A stretch of DNA of 64,000 nucleotides from Microcebus murinus (GCF_040939455.1 NC_134109.1:32071501-32135500), one strand, 5' to 3'. Shown: positions 10,813 to 22,800, numbered from the stretch's first letter. Translations and numbers: made by a program. The notes: generated by a model from the sequence alone, not told the origin.

Positions 10813-11663
10813 AATCCTTGCTGTTACATAATTACAGCAGATCCTTGAATCTCACTGCCCCACTACAGGCTCCTGTGAGACTGAGATGCAAGCAGACTGT
10901 ACTCCCCACAGTTTCTTGCCCATGCCGCTTGCCTGAAAGGGGTCCTGCCCTCTTTGATTGAAAGCCCACAGCTGCCATTTTGATAATTTAAGGCTGGGTC
11001 ATGCCCCACCCTCAGGCTCAGTTCAAGGTAATACCTACAGCTGCCACCTGGCCACGAAGCAACAGGAGAGACAAAGCTCTCCTAAGTACACTTAGGACAA
11101 TACCCACCACCCCATTACAGGCAGCTGTGGGACTGGGGACTAGCCTGCCAATCCATTGCAGCTATCAGTAATACCAACATGGACCACTTGGGTCCTGGTG
11201 GGTGGCTCTACCACTGTTACTGTCACCTCCCACTTCATACCAGCTGCTCAGGGGCCTGAGAATTTGCCCACACACCTGCTCTCTGCTCCACCTACTAGCT
11301 CTGAGCAAGTCACCTGATGGCCCAAGAATTGTCCTTCCAGGACACACTAACACCACTGCCAGTGTAAGCTGCACTGGGAACTAAAATCAGATATATTCAG
11401 GCCACTGCTTCCAAAACTGGGGCACAAAGACTGGTTCAACTGGTGTTCAAATCTTCAGCAAAGCTTCACCACAGCCTCAACTAATAACCATTCCCCAAGC
11501 TGCCAAAGAAATCACAGATCCCCCTGACTCTATGTAGTACCTAAGAAATCATACAAAGATCACTGCAAGCACCCAAAAATCAAAGCCAAACTGTGCTACT
11601 CGGCCAACAAAAGATATACATCTTCAGGAAAAAATTCTCCCCTTTGAAAGCAATTTCCAAAAA

Positions 11664-12175
11664 TTGGAACAAGTGACTGCTACATCAATGCTCCAATATC
11701 AATGGAAAAACACAGGAAACATGAAAAAGCAAGGAAATATGCCACCACCAAAGGACCACAACAATTGTTCAGTGATGGATCCCAATAAAAAAGAATTCCT
11801 CATAATGCTAGATAAAGAATTCCAAATATTGATTCTAAAGAAGCTCAATGAGATGCAAAAGAAATCTGAAAACCAATACAAAGAAATCAGAAAACCAATT
11901 CAGGGTATAAATGAGAAATGAGAAATTTGCCAAGGAGATAGATATCTCTAAAAAAGACAAAACAAAAAAACAAACAGAAATTCTAGAGCTAAAAAATCCA
12001 TTGAAAGAAATACCAAACATATTCAAAAACTTCAAAAACATACTACACCAAACAAAAGAAACAATCTTAGAACTTCAATACAGGTCTTTTGAAATAATCC
12101 AGTCAGATAAGAATAAGGAAAAAAGAATTAAAAAAAGAATGAGCAAAGCCCTCAAGATGCCTATGACTACATAAA
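11664..12175 (+). pseudogene. L1 ORF1 remnant
   Basis: L1 ORF1 encodes the RNA-binding chaperone of the L1 particle. Two overlapping open pieces (11664-11921 and 11911-12174) are lysine- and glutamate-rich with coiled-coil character, for example 'ILILKKLNEMQKKSENQYKE' and 'EILELKNPLKEIPNIFKNFK'. A frameshift near 11915 separates them. The C-terminal RNA-recognition part is poorly preserved. Not functional. Confidence 0.7.
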
Positions 12176-12349
12176 GTGACCAAACTTACAAATTATCAGT
12201 ATTCCTGGGGGGAAGAGAGAGAAAAAGTTTAGAAAAACTATTTAAGAAAATAATCAATGAAGATTTCCCAAGATTAGCAAGAAAATTAGACATTCAGATA
12301 CAGGAGGCCCAACAATCCCCAGAAAAATACATTCAAAAAGGACTTCACA

Positions 12350-12680
12350 GCCAGGCACAGTGGCTCACGCCTGTAATCCTAGAACTCTGGGAGGCCAAGG
12401 CGGGCGGATTGCTCCAGGTCAGGAGTTAGAAACCAGCCTGAGCAAGAGTGAGACCCCGTCTCTACTATAAATAGAAAGAAATTAATTGGCCAACTGATAT
12501 ATATATATAAAAAATTAGCCGGGCATGGTGGTGCATGTCTGTAGTCCCAGCTACTCAGGAGGCTGAGGCAGTAGGATCACTTGAGCCCAGGAGTTTGAGG
12601 TTGCTGTGAGCTAGGCTGATGCCATGGCACTCACTCTAGCCTGGACAACAAAGCGAGACTCTGTCTCAAAAAAAAAAAAT
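12350..12680 (+). mobile_element. dimeric Alu inserted in L1
   Basis: It runs from 'gccaggcacagtggctcacg' to 'gactctgtctc' plus an A tail, with the strepsirrhine linker 'agaaattaattggccaactg'. It separates the ORF1 and ORF2 remnants. Confidence 0.93.
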
Positions 12681-12689
12681 GGTAAAATT

Positions 12690-13330
12690 AAAAGACAAAG
12701 AAAGTAATTATATAATCATAAAGAGATCAATTTAGCAAGAAGATATAATGATCCTAAATATACATGCACCCAACATTGGGTATCCAGATTCACAAAATAA
12801 ATACTACTAGACCTAAAGAAAGAGAAGACAGCAACAAAATTATATGGAGGATTTTAACACCCAACTCACAGCACTAGACAGATCATCAAGACAGAAAAGC
12901 AACAAGAAAACATTGGACTTAAATTGGACTTTAGACCAAATGGACTTAACAAATATTTACAGAAGATTCCACCCAACAAATATAGAATATACATTCTTTT
13001 CATCAGCACATGGAACATTCTCCAAGATAGTCCATGAAACAAACCTTAACAAATTTTAAAAAATCAAAATCGTATCAACTATACTCTCAGACCACAGTGG
13101 AATAAAGCCAGAAATCAATTTGAAGAGAAAATTCAGAAACTATATGGAAATTGAACAACATGTTCCTCAATGATCACTGGGTCTATGAAGAAATAAGGAC
13201 AGAAATTTAAAAAATTTCTGAAACAAATGAAAATGAAAACAACATATGCAAACCCGTGAAATACCATAGAATCAGTGCTAAGAGGGAAGTTTATAGGATT
13301 AAATGACTACATCAAAAAAGCAGAGAGGTC
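12690..13330 (+). pseudogene. L1 ORF2 endonuclease remnant
   Basis: The best stretch is 12844-13059. It begins 'MEDFNTQLTALDRSSRQK' and contains 'LDQMDLTNIYRRFHPTN' and 'YTFFSSAHGTFSKIVH'. This matches the L1 AP-like endonuclease. The usual GDFN motif reads EDFN, and the aspartate of the family's usual S-R-I-D-H motif is valine here, so catalysis would be lost even without the stops. Confidence 0.85.
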
Positions 13331-13369
13331 ACAAATTAACAACCTAACATCATATTGTAAGACCTGAAA

Positions 13370-14250
13370 CAATAAAAATCCTAGAAGAAAACCTGAGAAA
13401 AACTCTTCTGGACATTGGCTTAGGCAAAGAATTTATAACTAAGAACCCCCAAAGCAAAAGCAATAAAAACAAAAATACACAAATGGGACTTAATTAAACT
13501 AAAAAGCTTTTGAACAACAAAAGAAATAATCAAAAGATCAAACAGACAACCTACAGAATGGGAGAAAATATTCACAAACTATGTGTCTGACAAAAGAGTA
13601 ATATCTGGAATACTCAAAGAACTTAAACAATTCAGTAAGAAAAGAACAAACAACCTTCTTAAAAAGTGAGCAAATGACATGAACAGGCCTTTTCAAAAGA
13701 AGATAGACAAACAGCCAACAAACATAAAAAATGCTCAATACCACTAATCATCAGAGAAATGCAAATTAAAACCACAATGAGATACCATCTTACTCCAATT
13801 AGAATGGCCATTATTAAAAAGTCAAAAAACAATAGATGTTGGTGAAGATGCAGTGAACAGGGAACATTTATATACCGTTGGTGGGAATGTCAATTAGTAC
13901 AACCTCTATGAGGATTTCTCAAAGAACTAAATGTAGATCTACCATTTGATCCTGCAATCCCACTACTGCGTATCTACCCAGAGAAAAAGAAATAATTATA
14001 TCAAAAGATACCTGCACTTGTATGTTTATCACAGCACAATTCACAATCACGAAGATATGTAATCAACCTAATTGCCCATCAGATGATGAGTGGATAAAGA
14101 AAATGTGGTGTATGTATGGCATTGAGTACTATTCAGTGATAAGAAAGAATGAAATAACATCTTTTGCAGCAACTTGAATGGAATGAAAGCCATTATCCTA
14201 AATGAAGTAACTCAAACAGAAAAATAAATGCTGCATATTCTCATAAGCAG
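13370..14250 (+). pseudogene. L1 ORF2 C-terminal remnant
   Basis: It resumes at 'acctgaaacaataaaaatcc' after loss of the reverse-transcriptase core. It continues through recognisable C-terminal L1 DNA ('ggacattggcttaggcaaag', 'caaatgggacttaattaaac', 'aaatgcaaattaaaaccaca'). Stops and frameshifts occur throughout. Confidence 0.75.
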
Positions 14251-14464
14251 GAGCTAAACTATGGCTACACAAGGACACACAGAGTGAAATAATGGACACT
14301 GAAAACTGACAAGGTGAGAGGATGAGAGGGATAAAAAATTACCTATGAGTACAATGTATACTACTCAGATGATAGGTACACCAAAAGCCCACCACAATAC
14401 AATATATACATGTAACAGAATTCAACTTGTACCAATAATTCTATAAAAATTTTAGAAAAGGAAA

Positions 14465-15175
14465 GGGAAAAAATAGTTTCTTTTCTAATCTGGATGCCTT
14501 TTATTTTTATTGCTTACTTACGGCACTGTCCAGGTCCTCCATTAAAATGTTAAAAAGATGTGGTAGACATTTTTCCCTTCTAGTCTTTGAGGGAAAGTAT
14601 TCAGTCTCTCATCATTAAGCATTATGTTAACTGAAGATTTTTCGTAGACATCCTTTATCAAGTTAAGAAAATTCCCTTTTATTCCTAGCTTGCTGAATAG
14701 CTTTTGAATTTTATCAAACATATTTTATAATTCTAATGAGATGATTATATAGCCTTTAAAAAATTGGGTTAGTATGGTGAATTACATTGATTGATTTCTC
14801 TAATGGTAAACAAACCTTTTATTCCTGGGATAAACCTGATTTGGTCATGCCTCATTTCCCTCTCTATCTATTGCTAGATTTGATTTGCTAAAATTTTGTT
14901 AAGCATCTATGTGTCTATGTTCATTAGGGATTCGTTTCTTTTCTTATAATTTTGTAATCAAATCTTTCGTCTGATTTGGATATCAGCATAGTGCTGACCT
15001 CAAAAAAAGAGCTGAGAAGTATCCCTTTTCCTTTCATTTTCTGAAGATGTTTGTGTAGAATTGATCCCATTTCTTTCTTAAATGTTAGCTAGAATTTACC
15101 ACTGAAGCCATCTGGATCTGGAGGTTTTTTTGTTTTGTTTTGTTTTTGTGGGAAGATTTTTTAAATCCAGTTTCT
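14465..15175 (-). mobile_element. minus-strand L1 ORF2 fragment
   Basis: Antisense L1 reverse-transcriptase DNA is recognised from 'attaaaatgttaaaaagatg', 'cttttattcctgggataaac', 'tagtgctgacctcaaaaaa' and 'gaagccatctggatctggag'. It faces the plus-strand L1 to its left, separated by only a few bases. Confidence 0.75.
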
Positions 15176-15892
15176 AAAAAATATTTTTTATTGAGGTAAA
15201 TTTCATATAACATAAAATTCACCATTTTAACCATTTTAAAGTACACAATTGAATGGTTTTTATTATACCCACAATGTTGTGCAACTATCACCACCATCTA
15301 TTCCAGAACATTTTTGTCACCACAAAAGAAATCTCAGACCTTTCAATTCCCTGTTTCCCCCATCCCTTTTTAACCACTAATCTACTTTCTATCTGCATTG
15401 ATTAGCCTACTCTGGACATTTTATATAAATTAAATAATAGAATATGTGGCCTTTTGTGTCTGGTTTCTTCCATTTAGCATAATATTTTCAAGGTTCATCA
15501 TGTGTTTCATGTGTCAATACTTCATTCCCTTTATTGCTGCCTAATGTTCCATTATATGGATATACCACATGCTGTTTATCTATTCATCAGATGATAAAAA
15601 CTTGTGTTGTTTACACTTTTTGGCTATTATAAATAATGCTGCTACAAGCATTCATGTATAAGTGTTCATGTGAACATATGTTTTCAAGTCTCCTGGGTAT
15701 ATACCCAGGAATGGAATTGCTAGGTAATATGGTAGCTCTATGTTTAACTTTTTGATAAACTGTCAACTGTTTTCTAAAGTAGCTGTACTATTTTACATGT
15801 CTACCAACAATATATGAAGGTTCTAATTTCTCTGGATTCTTGTCAACATTTCTTTCCATTTTCTTCCTTTCTTTTAAAAAAAATTATTTAGA

Positions 15893-16052
15893 GGCTGGGT
15901 GTGGTGGCTTATGCCTATAATCATAGCACTCTGAGAGGCCAAGTTGGGAGAATTCACTTGAGGCCAGGAGTTTGAGGTTGCAGTGTGCTATGATAGCTCC
16001 ACTACTCTCTAGCCCAGACAGCAGAGTGAGACCTTGTCTCAAAAAATAAAAA
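15893..16052 (+). mobile_element. monomeric Alu-type SINE (FAM/FRAM-like)
   Basis: A single 7SL-derived arm running from 'aggctgggtgtggtggctta' to 'gagaccttgtctcaaaaaat'. It has the right-arm type insertion and no second arm, which marks an early monomeric Alu. Confidence 0.8.
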
Positions 16053-16058
16053 ATTTGG

Positions 16059-16402
16059 GCTGGGCGCGGTGGCTCACGCCTATAATCCTAGCACTCTGGG
16101 AGGCCAAGGCAGGCGGACTGTTTGAGCTCAGGAGTTCAAGAACAGCCTAAGCAAGAGCGAGACCTCATCTCTACTAAAAATAGAAAGAAATTACCTGAAC
16201 AATTAAAAAAATATATAAAATATTAGCCAGGCATGGTGGTGCATGCCTGTAGTCCCAGCTACTCGGGAGGCTGAGGCAGTAGGATCACTTGAGCCCAGGA
16301 GTTTGAGGTTGCTGTGAGCTCGGCTGATGCCACAGCACTCTAGCCCGGGCAACAGAGTGAGACTCAGTCTCAAAAAATAAAATAAAGTAAAATAAAAATT
16401 TG
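16059..16402 (+). mobile_element. dimeric strepsirrhine Alu
   Basis: It begins 'gggctgggcgcggtggctca' immediately after the monomer's A-rich tail and ends in 'gactcagtctc' with an A-rich TAAA-type tail. Confidence 0.93.
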
Positions 16403-16820
16403 GTCATTGTGCAGTTATTTTGTGAATTAAATTTAAAAAAAAAAATAAAAAAAAAATTTGGTCATTGTAGGTGTGAAATGGTATCATATTGTGGTTTTGA
16501 ATTGTATTTCCCTAATGATTAATGACATTGAACATCTTTTTATGTGCTTATTGGCCATTTTTATATCTTCTTTGGAGAACTGTCTATTCAAATACTTCAC
16601 TTATTTTTAAGTTGTGTTGTTTGCCTTTTATTGTTGAGTTGTAAGAGTTCTTTACATATTCTGGATAATAGATCCTTATCAAATAAATGATTTGCAGTTA
16701 CTCTATCCAATTCTCTGGGTTGTCATTTCACTTTTTTTGACAGTGTCTTTTGGTGCATAGTAGTTTGTTTATTTTTTCTTTGTTGTTTGCACTTTTGACA
16801 TCATGGTTAAAGTCATAAAG

Positions 16821-17117
16821 ATTTTTTTTTTTTTTGGAGAAAGAATCTCATTCTGTTATCCTGGCTAGAGTACAGTGGTGTCATTATAGCTCACTGCAAC
16901 CCCAAACTCCTGGGGCTCAAGCGATCCTCCTGCCTCAGACTCCCAAGTAGCTGGGACTACAGGTGCACACCACCACATCTGGCTAATTTTTCTAATTTTA
17001 GTAGAGATAGGGTCTTGCTCTTGCTCAAGTAGGTCTCACACTCCTGAGCTCAAGTGATCCTCCTGCCTCAGCTTCCCAGAGTGCTAGGATTACAGGCGTG
17101 AGCTACCGTACCCGGCC
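16821..17117 (-). mobile_element. old dimeric Alu (AluJ-like)
   Basis: 'gagaaagaatctcattctg' to 'gagctaccgtacccggcc'. It is flanked by the target duplication 'aagtcataa' at 16810 and 17118, followed by similar bases on each side. Confidence 0.9.
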
Positions 17118-17420
17118 AAGTCATAAGCATTTACATCTTTGTTTTCTTCTAAGAGTTTTGTAGTTTTACATTTAGGTCCTTGATCCATTTGAATTAATTT
17201 TGGTATGTGGTGTGAGGTAGAGGTCCAACTTCATTTTTTTTGCATGTAGATATCCAGTTGTCCCAGCACTATTTTTGTTGTGAAGAGTGTTCTTCCCTGA
17301 TTGAATGGGCTTGGCAACCTTATCAAAAATCAACTGACCATACATGTATAAGTTTAAATTTGCATTCTCAGTTCTATTCCATTGATCTATATGTCTGTGC
17401 TTTGTCTGCCAGCACTATTT

Positions 17421-17759
17421 TTTTTTTTTTTTTTTTTGAGACAGAGTCTTGCTTTGTTGCCCAGGCTAGAGTGAGTGCTGTGGCGTCAGCCTAGCTCACA
17501 GCAACCTCAAACTCCTGGGCTCGAGTGATCCTTCTGCCTCAGCCTCCCGGGTAGCTGGGACTACAGGCATGCGCCACCATGCCCAGCTAATTTTTTTTTT
17601 TTATATATATATCAGTTGGCCAATTAATTTCTTTCTATTTATAGTAGAGACGGGGTCTCGCTCTTGCTCAGGCTGGTTTTGAACTCCTGACCTTGAGCAA
17701 TCCGCCCGCCTCGGCCTCCCAAGAGCTAGGATTACAGGCGTGAGCCACAGCGCCCGGCC
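17421..17759 (-). mobile_element. young dimeric Alu ('aagagctagg' subfamily)
   Basis: T tail, 'gagacagagtcttgctttg' and end 'gagccacagcgcccggcc'. The target duplication 'agcactattt' lies at 17411-17420 and 17760-17769. It shares 'cctcccaagagctagg' and 'cacagcgcccggcc' with the Alu at 9804-10148. Confidence 0.95.
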
Positions 17760-17860
17760 AGCACTATTTTGATTATGGTATTTTTGTAATAAGTTTTAAA
17801 ATCATAAAGTATTAGTCTTTCAACTTTGTACTTCTTTTTCAAAATTGTTTTAGCTATTCT

Positions 17861-18192
17861 TTTTTTTTTTTTTTTTTTGAGACAGAGTCTCGCTTTGTTG
17901 CACAGGCTAGAGTGAGTGCCATGGCGTCAGCCTAGCTCACAGCAACCTCAAACTCCTGGGCTCAAGCAATCCTGCTGCCTCAGCCTCCCGAGTAGCTGGG
18001 ACTACAGGCATGCGCCACCACGCCCAGCTTATATATATATATATTAGTTGGCCAATTAATTTCTTTCTATTTATAGTAGAGACGGGGTCTTGCTCTTGCT
18101 CAGGCTGGTTTCGAACTCCTGACCTCGAGCAATCCGCCCGCCTCGGCCTCCCAGAGTGCTAGGATTACAGGCTTGAGCCACCGCGCCCGGCC
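17861..18192 (-). mobile_element. young dimeric Alu
   Basis: The target duplication 'tgttttagctattct' lies at 17846-17860 and 18193-18207. The body has strepsirrhine markers, including 'ttagttggccaattaatttc'. Confidence 0.95.
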
Positions 18193-18694
18193 TGTTTTAG
18201 CTATTCTTGATCCCTTACATTTCCATATGAAATTTTAGCATCAGCTCATCCTAAATTTCTGCAAAAAAGAAAAGGTCATCCTAATTTTGATAGAAATTGC
18301 ATTGAATCTGTAGATCAATTTGGGGAGTATTGTCAACTTAAGAATATTAAATCTTTCAATCAATAAACAAAGGGGATATCTTTCCATTTATGTAGGTCTT
18401 CTTTCATTTCTTTGAACAATGTTGTATGGTTTTCAAAATGTAAGTCTTGCATTCTGTAGAAATTTTTAATCACAAATTTAATTTCTTTAGTAGATACTGG
18501 GCTATTAAAGTTGTCTATTATTTCTCCTTTCTATTTTTTGAAAATAAGCATTTGATGCTAGAAGTTTCCCTTTAAGAATTATATTAGCTGCATCAGACAA
18601 ATTTTGATATGTTGTTTAAATTTTTATTAAATTCAAAATATTTTCTACTGCCTGTTGGGTTTTCTTTTTTTTTTTTTTAACACATGGATTATTT

Positions 18695-18976
18695 ATTTAG
18701 AGATAGAGTCTCACTCCGTAGCCCTGAGTAGAGTGCTATGGTATTGGCCTATCTCACAGCAACCTCAAACTCCTGGTCTCAAGGGATCCTCCTGCCTCAG
18801 CCTCCTGAATAGCTGGGATTACAGATGTACACCATGATGCCAGGCTAATTTTTCTATTTTTAGTAGACACAGGGTCTCACTCTTGCTCAAGGTGGTCTCA
18901 AACTCCTGAGCTCAATCATCCCACCTTGGCCTCCCAGAGTGCTAGGATTACAGGCGTGAGCTACCATGCCCACCCT
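18695..18976 (-). mobile_element. old dimeric Alu inside L1
   Basis: Diverged Alu ending 'gagctaccatgcccaccc'. The near-repeats 'aacacatggattattt' (18679) and 'aaatcatggattgttt' (18977) are a decayed target duplication. Confidence 0.85.
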
Positions 18977-19497
18977 AAATCATGGATTGTTTACAATGGT
19001 GGTGTTAAATTCCAAATATTTGAAGATTTTCCCAGAAATCTTTCTGATATTTGTTTCACTTTAAATCTGCTGTAGTCAGAAAATATATTCTGATTTCCAT
19101 CACTTTACATTTATTGAGACTGTTCTATGGCCCAGAATGTACTCCATCATGCTGAATGTTTCATGTGCATTTGAATAGAATGTGTATTATGCTGCTAAGT
19201 GGAGTGTATTATAAATATCAATTAAGTCAAGTCGTTCCATTTTCCTACTGTTTTTTTTGTTTACTTATGTTAAAATCTGTATAATTGTGCATTTGTCTAT
19301 TTTCCCCTTCATTCCTTTAAGTTTTTGATATGTGTTTTTGAAGCTCTGTTATTAGGTATATTAGGATTCTTATGTCCTCTTGATGAGTTGACTCTTTTAT
19401 CATTTTGAAACGTCCATCTTTACCCCTGGTAATATTTACTATTCTGAAGTTTACTTGGTCTGATATTACACTGGCCACTTCAGTGTTCTTTCCTTTT

Positions 19498-19640
19498 TTA
19501 AGCTTTCTTTTTAGTTAACAGCTCTATTGAGGCATAATTAACATATAAAGTGCACATATTTAGAGTATACAATTTGGTCAAAAGTTTTGACATATGTAGA
19601 TATCCATGAAACCATCATCACAATCCAGTTTTCCTTTGAT
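19498..19640 (-). mobile_element. short L1 3'-end insertion within L1
   Basis: 'cagctctattgaggcataat' to 'gaaaccatcatcacaatcc' is an antisense L1 3' UTR piece lying inside the other L1, so it is a separate truncated insertion. Confidence 0.6.
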
Positions 19641-19796
19641 TTGTGTTCATATGTATGTCTTTTCCCATTGTTTCACTTTTAACCTGTCTGTGTCTTTGTA
19701 TTTAAAGTGGGGTCCTTCCTTTGTTTTCAATCCATAAATGACGAATGTTGCCTGTTAATGGAATGTTTAGACACATTTAATGTAAATATTGATATG

Positions 19797-19883
19797 TTGG
19801 TTTCGAACTCCTGACCTCGAGCAATCCACCCTCTTCGGCCTCCCAGAGTGCTAGGATTACAGGAGTGAGCCACCATGCTGGGC
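19797..19883 (-). mobile_element. Alu left-arm fragment
   Basis: 'ggtttcgaactcctgacctc' to 'gagccaccatgctgggctg' is only the first part of an Alu in reverse. The tail side is absent. Confidence 0.85.
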
Positions 19884-21900
19884 TGTTATGTTTGGGATTA
19901 AATCTACCACCTTGCAACATATTTTCTACTTGTCCTATACCTGTTCATTTTCCTGCCTTCTTTTTGGTTAATTGAGTATTTTTATGATTCCACACTGTCT
20001 CTGCTATTGCCTTATTAGCTATGTGTTTTTGTTTCATTTTTTAAATGGTTGCTTTAGATTTTACACTATCCATCTTTAACTTACCACTGTCTACCTTCAA
20101 GTAATTTTATATCACATGTATAACGTTAGAACTTTGAGATAGTCTGCTTCCATTTTCTCCTGATCCTCAGTCTATAAATGACATCTACGCCATAGTAAAT
20201 TGCTATTATTTTTGCCTTCAACAATAAATTTTCTTTTAAAGAGATTAAAAGATAAGAAAAATGTACATTATGTTTACTTATATTTTAAATATTTTACATG
20301 CTCTTTACTCCTTTGTGTAAATCCAAATATTCATCTGATATCATTTTCCTTCTGCTTAAAGAATTTCCTTTAACAGTCTATTTGTCTGGCAATAAATTCC
20401 TTCAATTCTTGCTTGTCCAGAAAGCTTTTATTTCACCTTCATTTTTAAAACATATTTTCACTTATGACTTATATTGTCATTGTTTTTCCTTCAGCACTAT
20501 AAAAAATATCATTTCATTGTCTTCTGGCTTGCATAATTTCCATAAGAAATTTGCTTTAATTCATATTTTTTTCCATTATCTTTTTTATCTCTGGCTACCT
20601 TTTAATCTTTGGCTGATTTTAATATTTTACCACTAGTCTTTGGTTTTCCAAATAGTTTTTTGCCTCCCTCTCCTCCTTTGGGGGCTCCAATTACATGTAT
20701 GCTAGACTTCTTGATATTGTCCTGCAGATCAGTGAGATTCCATCAATTTATAGTCTTTTTTAATCAATATGCATCACTTTGGATAATTTCTGTTGTTGTA
20801 ATCTTTTCTTCTGCAGAATCTAAATGACTTTTAATCCCATCCAGTGTAATTTTTTATTTTAGACATTTTATCTCTAGAAGCCTAACTTGTGTTTTTTTGA
20901 AATACGCACTTTTCATTCCTCACTTCATTATGTTCATGTTTTCTTTCAGTTCTTGAGTATGTTTATAATAGCTGTTTTAATGTCTTTATCTATTAATCCT
21001 ATCATCTCTGTTATTTCTGGGTATGTTTCTATGGCTTAATTTTTCTTTTCATTATGGGTCACATTTTCCTGCTCCTAAGTGTATTCATTAATTTTTTAAT
21101 TTGATTCCAGATACTATGAATTTTACATTGTTGAGTGCTGGATTTTGTTTTATTCCTCTAAAGAGTGATAGACTCTTCCTGACAGGCAGTTAAGTTACAT
21201 GCAGATTAGTTCAATCTTTTCAAAGCTTTTTTAAAAGCCCTTCTAGGGATGAAGCAAGTAGCCTTTATTCTATGGCTAATTTAACTCCATTTCAAAGACA
21301 TATTATCTCTTCTGCAGTCTACAATAAAAACTCAACATCTGTTTAACAAGGAAAGTTTAGCCATTCTAGGTCTTTGTATGAGCTTTAGGAGTTATCCCAT
21401 TTATAGCTCTCCAGTAATAGTTTTTTCCTCAGAAATTTTTTTTGCTTCACCTCATGGGGTTTTGTCCTAAGTGTGTGCAGACTGGTGTTCTCTCAAAGAC
21501 TCTAGGGGATCCTTGTGCAGGTTTATGGAACTCTTCCTCTGTGTAGCTCCCTCTCTCTTGAATACTGTCCTACAATTTTAGCCTTCTCAGACTCCTCCAA
21601 ACTCTGATCTCTGTCTCCTTAACTCAGTAAGATTACCAAGCTGTCCCTAGATTCCCCATCTGTGCTGCAGCCTGGAAATTGCCCCTGCACAGTAAGCTGA
21701 AGCAAACATATGGCTCACCTTCTTTGTTTCCCTTCTCTCTGGGATCAAAGTTCTGAATTGTCTGTTGTCCAATGTTTGAAAACAGTTCTTTCATATATTT
21801 TTTCCAGTTTTCTAATTGTTTATGGTTGAAGGGCAATTCTTACAACTGTTAATCCTTCATGGACAGATGCAAAACTTTCTATTATTTACCATACAAAAAA

Positions 21901-22164
21901 CCCCTAACTTTATTTTATTTAAGAATGTTTGATACTTACCTCACTTACTGTTTTTGCCATATAGGTCTGTTTATTTTTTTTCCATAGTTAATTTCATGTA
22001 ACATAAGATTATAATGAAATAAGATGTTTTTATGAACTCTGAGAATTAATAGAAATGGAACTCTAGGAATGTTTTTGGAACAAAATGGACATACCTGGAA
22101 GGACTGACCAGCTCAAACACAGGAAGAGGCAAGTCCAACTTCATGTTCTTTTCATCTAAGACAT
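21901..22164. other. unclassified AT-rich sequence
   Basis: No repeat family, RNA or coding signal was recognised here. Confidence 0.4.
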
Positions 22165-22295
22165 GGGATCAAGATACTGTATTTTATTTTTTGTTTAGTT
22201 TACCTTTTTTCTCTTGGTAGGGATCAAGATACTGTATTTTATTTTTTGTTTTTGTTTAGTTTAGCTTTTTTCTCTTGGTAGGCATCAAGATACTT
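22165..22295 (+). repeat. local tandem duplication, about 60 bp unit
   Basis: The unit starts 'ggatcaagatactgtatttt' and ends 'cttttttctcttggtagg'. It occurs twice, the second copy carrying an extra 'ttgttt'. A third partial copy begins 'gcatcaagatactt'. Confidence 0.85.
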
Positions 22296-22374
22296 GAGGA
22301 GCTATGTTACTGTCCTTTAGCTTTGGCAAACCCCGTTCTCCGCTCTACCACGGAGATAGCAGGGTACCAGTAAA

Positions 22375-22515
22375 GTGCATAGGTTTGGGGCTCAGAGAGA
22401 CTGGGTTTGCAGCCCAGCTGGGAGCATGTTGGATTTGTCTAATTTGCAAAGACTGTGAGATCCTTGAAGGCAGGGCCCACATCCTGCTCATTTTTTGGCT
22501 TTCCCCTAGCTCTTA
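22375..22515 (+). repeat. MIR piece followed by L2 3' piece
   Basis: 'gggctcagagagactgggtt' resembles the MIR 5' portion. 'gactgtgagatccttgaagg' and 'ctagctcttagctc' resemble the L2 3' end. Both are short and diverged. Confidence 0.45.
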
Positions 22516-22644
22516 GCTCATCCAAATGGGATAAGTACAAAAAAGTTTCCATAAGTGAATTATATTTCATGAGTAAATCCTTGCCAAGGTGTTGATGACT
22601 GATGATATGTTGGTGATGACCTGTCCAGGTAGCATTTTACATTT

Positions 22645-22800
22645 TATTTTTTTAATTTTAATTTTTTTTATTTTGGCATATTATGGGGGGTACAGGTTTT
22701 AAGGTTTCAATAAATGCCCATTCCCCCCTCCCCCCACAAGTCTGAGTCTCCAGCATGACCATCCCCCAGATGGTGCACATCTCACTCATTATATATGTAG
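22645..22800 (-). mobile_element. L1 3' end of strepsirrhine type
   Basis: In reverse complement it reads 'cctgtaccccccataatatg' followed by 'ccaaaataaaaa', a 3' end like that at 35934-36006. It is 5'-truncated. Confidence 0.65.

Larger units (their letters stand above)
10830..14460 (+). mobile_element. L1 with 5' region, internally deleted and inactive
   Basis: A plus-strand L1 whose parts come in order: 5' UTR-like sequence with repeated 'cccaccacccattacagg'-type units (10830-11640), an ORF1 remnant, an ORF2 endonuclease remnant, then a jump at about 13365 to the ORF2 C-terminus and 3' end ('gagataccatcttactccaa', 'acccagagaaaaagaaat', 'ctcataagcaggagctaaac', ending near 14460). Most of the reverse transcriptase is missing. 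All frames are broken. An Alu at 12350-12680 lies between the ORF1 and ORF2 pieces. Confidence 0.85.
15176..18660 (-). mobile_element. minus-strand L1M 3' half carrying five Alu insertions
   Basis: Reading rightward this is the L1 3' end in reverse ('ttttattgaggtaaatttca', 'ccacaatgttgtgcaactat', 'gtatatacccaggaatggaa', 'attgttgagttgtaagagtt', 'gaatctgtagatcaatttgg'). After removing the Alus the sequence is colinear, so it is one old L1 opened up by later SINEs. No frame is intact. Confidence 0.85.
18661..21900 (-). mobile_element. second minus-strand L1 (5' half and UTR), decayed
   Basis: This antisense L1 continues toward the element's 5' end. Landmarks include 'ggtgttaaattccaaatat', 'gttgagtgctggattttgtt', 'gacaggcagttaagttacat', 'ccttaactcagtaagattac' and 'cccttctctctgggatcaa'. 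The last group resembles the L1M 5' region. The 112-codon plus-strand frame at 20298-20636 lies antisense to L1 and is not a gene. Confidence 0.65.

Noticed and set aside
20298..20636. 112-codon plus-strand frame
   Set aside because: Antisense to L1. Phe/Leu-rich composition is expected from AT-rich antisense L1.
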